DNA from: Gordonia neofelifaecis NRRL B-59395
GTDB lineage: Bacteria; Actinomycetota; Actinomycetes; Mycobacteriales; Mycobacteriaceae
NCBI RefSeq assembly: GCF_000192435.1
Contig: NZ_AEUD01000008.1
Location: 118,836-182,835 of the forward strand
Reading direction: 5' to 3'
DNA: 64,000 nt
The notes beneath the pieces were generated by a model. The model was not told where the DNA came from and ran no database searches. It worked only from the letters and a program-made list of their open reading frames with translations. This document shows, piece after piece, positions 58,777 through 64,000 of the stretch. A program made the position numbers and the translations under genes. The stretch's first letter is position 1; each line of letters starts with the position of its first letter.

Positions 58777-58810
58777 GAAGCGGCCCCACCCTTTCGGGTG
58801 GGGCCGCTTC
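58777..58810 (+). terminator. Terminator after leuA
   Basis: A perfect 15-bp stem (58777-58791 with 58796-58810) has loop TTTC and is followed by GTCATC. It lies between leuA and the convergent secreted-protein gene. Confidence 0.88.
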
Positions 58811-58823
58811 GTCATCTCAGGCG

Positions 58824-60368
58824 TCAGAACAGGCCGTGGGTGAGGCTCGCCACGAGGCCGAGATCGCCCAGGCTGCCGGTTCCGAGGCTGCCGTTGCTGT
58901 CGCCGCCGTCGTCACCGCCGTCGCCACCGTTGTCGCCGCCGCCGTCACCGCCGCCGGGGTTGTCGGTCGAGACGTCGACGAAGGCCGGGGCCGAGATCGA
59001 GCCCTTGAAACCGTCGGTGCCGTTGTAGACGGCCGTGACCGTCCGCTTGCCGTCGGTGGTGAAGGTGTGCTTGAGCACGGCCTTGCCGTTGACCACCGTC
59101 ACCGGTCCGCCGACTGCGACGCCGTCGACACTGAACTGGACGGTGCCGCCGTCGACATCGGAGGGCGTCAGGTTCGCGGTCAGGGTGACCTCGGCGCCGG
59201 TCTTAGCCTTGTCGGGCACGTCGACGGAGATCGTCGTGTCCTTATCGGTCGGGGCCGGAGCCGACACCTTGATCGTCTGCGCCGCCGACGTCGAACCGGT
59301 GAAACCATCGGTACCCGAGAACACCGCAGTGATCTCCCGATCACCCGCAGTCGCGAACGTATGCTTCAGAACAGCCTTACCGTCCTCGACGTCCACCGGA
59401 CCACCGAGATTCGCACCGTCGGCCTTGAACTGCACCTTGCCACCGGTCGGAGCCGGAGCCACCGTCGCAGTCAGCGTCACCTCATCGCCGGTCGTGGCCG
59501 TACCCGGCACCGACAACGTCGTGGTCGTGTCCTTGTCCTCGTCGACCGGCGAGCCATTGCCGACCTGGATGGTGGCGAGCGGGCCGGCGCCGCTGTTCAG
59601 CGGGCCACCGTCGGAATCGCGTGGCGAGCAGCGGGTCGGCGCCCACTGGGTGCCGAGCACTGCAACAGTGGCTCTGGCGAGCTGAGTGTTGTAGTTGCCC
59701 ATGTCGCCCTGGTTTCCGGCGGCTCCGGAGGTACGCAGCTTGGGCTGAATGGCTCCGTTACCGCCCGCGGTCAGGGTGACCTCGATCGCCGGAAGCTGGA
59801 ACCAGGTGTCATTGGCGGAGTTCGCCGATCCGTCGAGGTTCTTCTTCGACTTGGCGACGACGATGCCGCCCTCCGCCTTGGCGTTCGAATTCGGGCCGTT
59901 GCCGATCGTCTCGTTGTTGCCCGACAGCCGCAGCACCGAACCGTTGGTATCGGGGTTGCCGTCGATGTTCACTCGCAGAACGCTCGGCGCGGCACCGCTG
60001 AGGCCGATGCCGGTGCCGGGAACCACAGTGGCACCGACGAACGTCGCGTTGTCGAGCATCTCGTAGTCGAACTTGATTCGCGACAGGTTGGTCGTCGTCG
60101 CACCCGAGTCCTTGTCCGGGTACGACGACGCGCTCGGCTGAATCCGGTAGGTGAAGGTCTCCCCCGGCGCGACCTGCGCGGGTGCGTCCACGGTCATCGT
60201 CGTCTGCGTGATCCGCTTCTGGTCGCCGATCACCGAGCCTGCGATGCACGAGTTCTTGAAATTGGGGGTCGACGTCTCGGCCGACGCCGGTGCGCTCACC
60301 GCCATGGCGCTCGCTATGAGTGCCGATGTGCCCGCGACTGCGAGCACCGGGCCAGTGGTCAGCCTCAT
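58824..60368 (-). CDS. Secreted Ig-like-repeat protein
   Basis: A 514-residue exported protein. The signal peptide ends near APASA-ET. The N-terminal domain (31-270) is beta-rich, with Cys41 and Cys247. Two tandem bacterial Ig-like repeats lie at about 279-370 and 375-468, each having EVTLTA, GGxVQF, GKAVLKHTF, TAV and GTDGF. A flexible Gly/Asp linker (470-492) and a hydrophobic tail (GLVASLTHGLF) end the protein. The two repeats use clearly different synonymous codons. A perfect Crp-like palindrome lies upstream. It is probably a surface protein or adhesin-like; function unknown. Confidence 0.85.
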   Translation of the reverse strand: MRLTTGPVLAVAGTSALIASAMAVSAPASAETSTPNFKNSCIAGSVIGDQKRITQTTMTVDAPAQVAPGETFTYRIQPSASSYPDKDSGATTTNLSRIKFDYEMLDNATFVGATVVPGTGIGLSGAAPSVLRVNIDGNPDTNGSVLRLSGNNETIGNGPNSNAKAEGGIVVAKSKKNLDGSANSANDTWFQLPAIEVTLTAGGNGAIQPKLRTSGAAGNQGDMGNYNTQLARATVAVLGTQWAPTRCSPRDSDGGPLNSGAGPLATIQVGNGSPVDEDKDTTTTLSVPGTATTGDEVTLTATVAPAPTGGKVQFKADGANLGGPVDVEDGKAVLKHTFATAGDREITAVFSGTDGFTGSTSAAQTIKVSAPAPTDKDTTISVDVPDKAKTGAEVTLTANLTPSDVDGGTVQFSVDGVAVGGPVTVVNGKAVLKHTFTTDGKRTVTAVYNGTDGFKGSISAPAFVDVSTDNPGGGDGGGDNGGDGGDDGGDSNGSLGTGSLGDLGLVASLTHGLF

Positions 60369-60677
60369 CAGAGATCCTTCGTTCGAATGGAGACAGAAAC
60401 TTCGTAGGACAGATATCTCAGGAAGTCTCAGACCAGGAACTCCGAAGTGTGACCCGAGTCACAGAACTCGGCATTACCCGCGAGTCCTCGCACGAGCAGA
60501 CGACAAAACGGTACATAACCGTACATCCGGCCAACGGCCAATCAGTGCCATTCCGACGTTCCAGACGTCACACGAAGTGGATTCGCGTAGCTCGACGAAC
60601 GATGCGGCGTCCGGAACGCCGCGACTGTCGTCGAGTTACGCGGATGCAGACTTCGCGGGGATCACCCCGGCGCACTG
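60369..60677. other. 309-bp divergent intergenic region
   Basis: No gene is seen. Besides the Crp-like site, GGTACATAACCGTACATCC at 60511-60529 contains the imperfect GTACATAACCGTAC dyad. It holds the promoters of the secreted Ig-repeat gene (minus) and of the ASCH-like gene (plus). Confidence 0.5.
60448..60463. promoter_or_regulatory. Crp/GlxR-like palindrome (perfect consensus)
   Basis: TGTGACCCGAGTCACA matches TGTGA-N6-TCACA at all ten fixed positions. It is 80 bases upstream of the start codon of the secreted Ig-repeat gene (minus strand), and about 215 bases upstream of the ASCH-like gene. Confidence 0.75.
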
Positions 60678-61307
60678 ATGCAGACTGGAACCGTGCTGAT
60701 CTCCAAAGTGGTGGCCGAAGGCATCCGGGACGGCCGGATCACCGCCCAGTACCGCCGGTGGGACGCGCCTCGCGTCAAACCCGGCTCCACCCAGCTGACC
60801 GCGGCCGGCGTCGTCCGCTTCACCCGCGTCGCCAAGGTCGCCGACGTGGACCGCATCTCCGACCGCGCCGCACGAGCCGCCGGAATGAAAGATGCCGCGG
60901 CGCTGCGCCGGGCCCTCACGCCCAAGCCCGACCGCAAACCCTCCGAACGCGGATCGAAGGGCGGCCACACGGTCTACCGGATCAACCTCGAATGGGCGGG
61001 CGAGGATCCGCGGATCGCACTGCGCGCGCAGGTCCCGACCCGCGACGAGCTCACCGAGATCGCCGGCCGGCTGGACCGCCTCGACCGTCGCCCGTCCGGG
61101 CCGTGGACCCGCGACATCCTGGAATGGATCCGGGACAATCCCCAGGTCGTGTCGAAGGAATTGGCCGCGATCCGAGGCGTGGAGTTGCTGCCGATGAAGG
61201 TCGACATCCGAAAGCTCAAAGCGCTCGGCCTCACCATCAGCCACGACGTCGGGTACGAACTCTCACCCCGCGGCGCGGCGTACCTCGACTCACTGCCGCC
61301 ACGCTGA
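60678..61307 (+). CDS. Two-domain protein: ASCH-like N-terminus and winged-helix-like C-terminus
   Basis: A 209-residue protein. Residues 8-60 (VVAEGIRDGRITAQYRRW and STQLTAAGVVRFTRVAKV) have the G-x-x-T-x-x-x-R and beta-strand pattern of ASCH/PUA-like RNA-binding domains. The C-terminal part (about 150-209) has LEWIRDNPQVVSKELAAIRG and a beta-hairpin SHDVGYELSPRGAAYLDSL, resembling a winged-helix regulator. It carries many Arg and Lys (KGGHTVYRINLEW). It precedes the WYL gene, which is convergent, by six bases. Neither domain can be confirmed without a profile search. Confidence 0.65.
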   Translation: MQTGTVLISKVVAEGIRDGRITAQYRRWDAPRVKPGSTQLTAAGVVRFTRVAKVADVDRISDRAARAAGMKDAAALRRALTPKPDRKPSERGSKGGHTVYRINLEWAGEDPRIALRAQVPTRDELTEIAGRLDRLDRRPSGPWTRDILEWIRDNPQVVSKELAAIRGVELLPMKVDIRKLKALGLTISHDVGYELSPRGAAYLDSLPPR

Positions 61308-61313
61308 CCTACG

Positions 61314-62291
61314 TCAGCGCTCCGCCAGATAGAGCGCCCGCGCCTCTCGCGCATTGCGGCCGCGCAGTTCGCGGAGAACCTCGGGCGGCACGTCGACGAA
61401 CTCGTAGTCGGCGTCCAGCCCGCCGAGAGCGAGGGCGATCCACCCGGAATCGTCGGTCTGCATCGTCACCAGCGCCCCGTCGTCGTGCTCGGCGACCTCC
61501 GACCACCGCCCGATCCGCTCTCGGACGACCCCCGGCTCAGCGTGCACGACCACCCGCACGGAGTGCTGGTCGCGACCGCCGCGCAGACTCGCCCGCACAT
61601 ACGCCGCCGGATCTCCGCCCGGCAGCGTCCGCGGCGCGAACCGGCGCTTCTGAGGTCGCGCGTCGGCCAGCCGGTCGAGACGGAAGGTCCGCCAGTCCTG
61701 ACGGTCGAGGTCGTAGGCGAGCAGGTACCAGCGACGACCCACCGGCACCAGCCGCAACGGTTCGGTGCGTCGCACACCGGGCGCACTCCCGGCGCGCGCC
61801 GCGGGATCGTAATGGAACGTCAGTTCGGTGGCATCGCGGCAGGCCAGCGCCAGCGTGGTCAGTGTCTCGGCGTCGACCGTCGGTGCCTGCTGCTCGCCGG
61901 GGAGGAGCACACTCATGGCGCGCAGCGCGTCCGTACGCCGCCGCAGTTTGGGCGGCAGCACCTGCATCACCTTGGCGAGGGCGCGCACGGACGCCTCCGC
62001 GAGCCCGGCCGCCGATCCGTGCGCGGCGGTGCGCAGCGCACTCACGATGGCGACGGCCTCCTCCTCGTCGACCACCAGCGGCGGCAGCGAACCGCCGGGC
62101 GCGAGCTGATAGCCGCCTCCACTGCCTCGCACCGACTCCACCGGATAGCCCAACTCGCGCAGCCGCTCGACGTCACGCCGCACGGTTCGCTCGGTCGTCT
62201 CGAGCCGGTCGGCGAGTTCGATCGCCGACCACAACCGGTGCGCCTGCAGCAACGCGAGCAGCTTCAGCGTGCGGGTGGTCGTATCAGCCAT
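61314..62291 (-). CDS. WYL-domain helix-turn-helix regulator
   Basis: A 325-residue YafY-type regulator. The N-terminal winged helix contains WSAIELADRLETTERTVRRDVERL. The WYL domain contains GRRWYLLAYDLDRQDWRTFRLDR, with the WYL triplet. The C-terminal WCX-like extension (DDSGWIALALGGLDADYEF) is typical. It is divergent from an MFS exporter, and two identical palindromes lie between them. The likely role is autoregulator and repressor of the exporter, with release by a ligand. Confidence 0.9.
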   Translation of the reverse strand: MADTTTRTLKLLALLQAHRLWSAIELADRLETTERTVRRDVERLRELGYPVESVRGSGGGYQLAPGGSLPPLVVDEEEAVAIVSALRTAAHGSAAGLAEASVRALAKVMQVLPPKLRRRTDALRAMSVLLPGEQQAPTVDAETLTTLALACRDATELTFHYDPAARAGSAPGVRRTEPLRLVPVGRRWYLLAYDLDRQDWRTFRLDRLADARPQKRRFAPRTLPGGDPAAYVRASLRGGRDQHSVRVVVHAEPGVVRERIGRWSEVAEHDDGALVTMQTDDSGWIALALGGLDADYEFVDVPPEVLRELRGRNAREARALYLAER

Positions 62292-62314
62292 ACCCGCATC
62301 ATGCCCGATACAGA

Positions 62315-62329
62315 GGACAGAAACTGTCC
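62315..62329. promoter_or_regulatory. Palindromic operator 1 (WYL side)
   Basis: GGACAGAAACTGTCC is a perfect GGACA-N5-TGTCC dyad, 24 bases upstream of the WYL start codon. Confidence 0.8.
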
Positions 62330-62350
62330 GGAAAGATTCTCTCAGCTACC

Positions 62351-62365
62351 GGACAGAAACTGTCC
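62351..62365. promoter_or_regulatory. Palindromic operator 2 (MFS side)
   Basis: The same 15 bases GGACAGAAACTGTCC recur exactly 36 bases after the first copy, 65 bases before the MFS ATG. Two identical sites in one divergent promoter strongly suggest the WYL protein binds here. Confidence 0.8.
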
Positions 62366-62429
62366 ACATGGGCTCATAGCGTCAGTGGTGCAACGCCGAC
62401 CGATCCTCTCCGACCAGCAGGAGCATCTC

Positions 62430-63911
62430 ATGACCGTCACCGCAGAACCGGCATCTCCCGCCGCTTCGACAAACACGCTCTCCGACGACGCGCCGCCGAT
62501 CTCCGGTCGAGCGCGCACGATCGCGCTCATCTGTCTCCTCGCCGCGTCGTTCATGGAACTGATGGACGCCACCGTCGTCAACGTCGCACTGCGAACCATG
62601 AGCGACCACCTCAGCGCATCCACCACCGCGATGTCCTGGATCGTGGCCGGATACCCCCTCGCCTATGCGACCGGCCTGATCCTCGGGGCTCGCCTGGGCG
62701 ACCGATTCGGCCGGCGCCGCCTGTTCCTGATCGGCCTCGTTGCGTTCGGCGCCATGTCGCTCGCCTGCGGCCTCGCTGACACCGCCGGCCAGCTTGTCGC
62801 ATTCCGCATTCTCCAGGGTGGGGCGGCCGCGCTGATGATTCCGCAGGTCCTGACCAACATCCAGGTGCTCTATCCGCCGGCCGAACGCGGACGAGCGATG
62901 GGACTGTTCACGTCGATCATCGGGATCGCAGCCGTCGCGGGACCGGTCCTCGGCGCCGTCATCACCTCCGGTGACTGGTTCGGGCTGTCGTGGCGACCGG
63001 TGTTCCTGATCAACGTCCCGGTGGCAGTCCTCGCGTTGATCGCCGCGCGCATCTTCATCCCCGAAACCTTCGCCGCGCGGCCGGCGCCGATCACACTCGG
63101 TTCGGTCGCCCTTCTCGGGGGATCGTTGGCGGCACTCACCGCGCCGATCACGTTCGGCCCGGAGCACGACTGGCCGGCCTGGGGATTCGCGATGATGGCA
63201 GTCGGAGCTGTCGGACTCGTGCTGTTCGCGCGACGTCAGATCACGACCGCCCGCGCGGGCGTCGAGCCGCTGGTCCCGCCCGCGATCTTCCAGACCCGCT
63301 CGTTCACGACCGGCCTCATCGCCTTCACCGCGTTGAGCATTCCCACCGGCGGCTATTTCCTGGTGCAGTCGTTGCACGTTCAGCTCGACCACGGCTGGTC
63401 GGTTCTGCACACCGGCCTGATGTGGATTCCGTTCTCGATCGCCGTCCCGATCTTCGCCGGGCTGTCGGCAACCGTGCTCGCCGGCCGATTCGGCAAGCGG
63501 GTGCTGCAGGCCGGGGCGTGGGTGTTCATCGTCGGCATGACCGCGATGATCGTCGCCGATCAATCCATCCATCCGGCACTGTGGTTCACAGTGGCCCTGG
63601 CCGTCGCGGGCGCCGGGTTCGGACTCATCGTCGGAGCGGCCGGACTGCTCGTCCTCAACGACGTCCCCGTCGCGCTCGCCGGCGCAGCGTCCGGAGTGTT
63701 CAACACCGTGCAGGCGCTCTCGGTCGCTGTCGGCGCGGCGGTGATCGGAACCCTGTACTCATCTGTGTCCGAGTCCAGCGGATTCGCCGACGGCTATCGC
63801 GCCGCGATGCTGGCGATGATCGGACTCGCCGTGGTCGGCATCGTCGCCGCACAGTTCATGCCGCGCCAGGAGATCTCTGCGCCGGCAGAAGGCGCCCCGT
63901 CTGCTGGTTGA
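62430..63911 (+). CDS. DHA2-type (EmrB/QacA) MFS drug exporter
   Basis: A 493-residue 14-helix exporter. It starts MTVTAEPASPAAS after CAGGAG. Motif D1 is FMELMDATVVNVAL, motif A is LGDRFGRRRLFLIG, and motif C appears as GPVLGAVITSG. Full length for the family, with a short C-terminal tail. It is divergent from the WYL regulator with two palindromes between, so probably substrate-inducible. It contrasts with the truncated paralogue at 55204. Confidence 0.93.
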   Translation: MTVTAEPASPAASTNTLSDDAPPISGRARTIALICLLAASFMELMDATVVNVALRTMSDHLSASTTAMSWIVAGYPLAYATGLILGARLGDRFGRRRLFLIGLVAFGAMSLACGLADTAGQLVAFRILQGGAAALMIPQVLTNIQVLYPPAERGRAMGLFTSIIGIAAVAGPVLGAVITSGDWFGLSWRPVFLINVPVAVLALIAARIFIPETFAARPAPITLGSVALLGGSLAALTAPITFGPEHDWPAWGFAMMAVGAVGLVLFARRQITTARAGVEPLVPPAIFQTRSFTTGLIAFTALSIPTGGYFLVQSLHVQLDHGWSVLHTGLMWIPFSIAVPIFAGLSATVLAGRFGKRVLQAGAWVFIVGMTAMIVADQSIHPALWFTVALAVAGAGFGLIVGAAGLLVLNDVPVALAGAASGVFNTVQALSVAVGAAVIGTLYSSVSESSGFADGYRAAMLAMIGLAVVGIVAAQFMPRQEISAPAEGAPSAG

Positions 63912-63962
63912 GCGGAGTGGCGCTTCGCCCGTTCGTTGAGCGACGCCATCCGTTAGTTGAGC
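63907..63962. repeat. GTTGAGC repeats after the MFS gene
   Basis: GTTGAGC occurs at 63907, 63935 and 63956 within about 55 bases, starting in the last codons of the exporter gene. The same GTTGAGC core occurs in the crp intergenic inverted repeat (34196-34202). Confidence 0.7.
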
Positions 63963-64000
63963 CCGGATCCATCGATTGTTGGGGTGGCGGCTCGGGGATG

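Overview
The window is high-GC actinobacterial chromosome. Gene order follows the Mycobacterium tuberculosis block from about Rv3644c to Rv3683, then jumps to Rv3708c-Rv3710 (asd, ask, leuA). Mycobacteriales-specific features are present: WhiB4, the Rv3679/Rv3680 ATPase pair, a MarP-type protease, LIP-family secretory lipases, a 6C RNA and an Ms1-like RNA locus. I favour Gordonia or a close relative, from the lipases and the GTTGAGC/GTCGAAACC intergenic repeats. The genus is inference; the order is well supported.

Layout. 1-6.7 kb: tRNA-Thr(CGT), a secreted protein, a LigB-type dioxygenase, two lipases, a PucR-type regulator, a FluC pair and two small proteins. 6.8-16.5 kb: DNA maintenance and cAMP (holB delta-prime, a membrane adenylate cyclase, topA, cspA, a DUF1998 helicase). 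16.6-21.9 kb: a compact leftward tad/flp pilus operon with a lipoprotein gene inside it. 22-25.3 kb: a lipase, then two small-RNA loci (6C on minus, Ms1-like on plus) flanking a HAD phosphatase, and a Fic-fold-like protein lacking its catalytic His. 25.5-33 kb: acs, an epoxide-hydrolase-like enzyme and the translationally coupled operon nth-thioredoxin-Nudix-marP. 33-43.5 kb: crp, a metallo-beta-lactamase-fold protein, TetR/RidA/DUF4177, two Get3-like ATPases, whiB4, ponA2, a phosphoesterase and an acetyltransferase. 43.8-50 kb: tRNA-Pro(CGG), DUF2252, Ohr, membrane and secreted proteins and a lipase. 50.2-58.7 kb: asd-ask, a PIG-V-like mannosyltransferase, a solute-binding lipoprotein, a 3'-truncated MFS gene facing a 3'-truncated fragment under an iron box, and leuA behind a leader-peptide attenuator. 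58.8-64 kb: a secreted Ig-repeat protein, an ASCH-like protein and a divergent WYL-regulator/MFS-exporter pair with two identical palindromic operators.

The genes suggest a cAMP circuit. A class III adenylate cyclase and Crp/GlxR are both here, and three sequences match TGTGA-N6-TCACA at 16/16 or 15/16: upstream of the secreted Ig-repeat gene, upstream of acs, and between the -35 and -10 of the Ms1-like RNA promoter. Envelope and surface functions (tad pili, PonA2, lipases, secreted proteins) recur throughout.

Most of the window is ordinary conserved core. The parts most worth a second look are non-coding: the two sRNA loci, the leu attenuator, the iron box at a convergent deletion scar, the paired WYL operators and the inverted repeat that fills the crp intergenic region. 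No insertion sequence, prophage or CRISPR array was seen.
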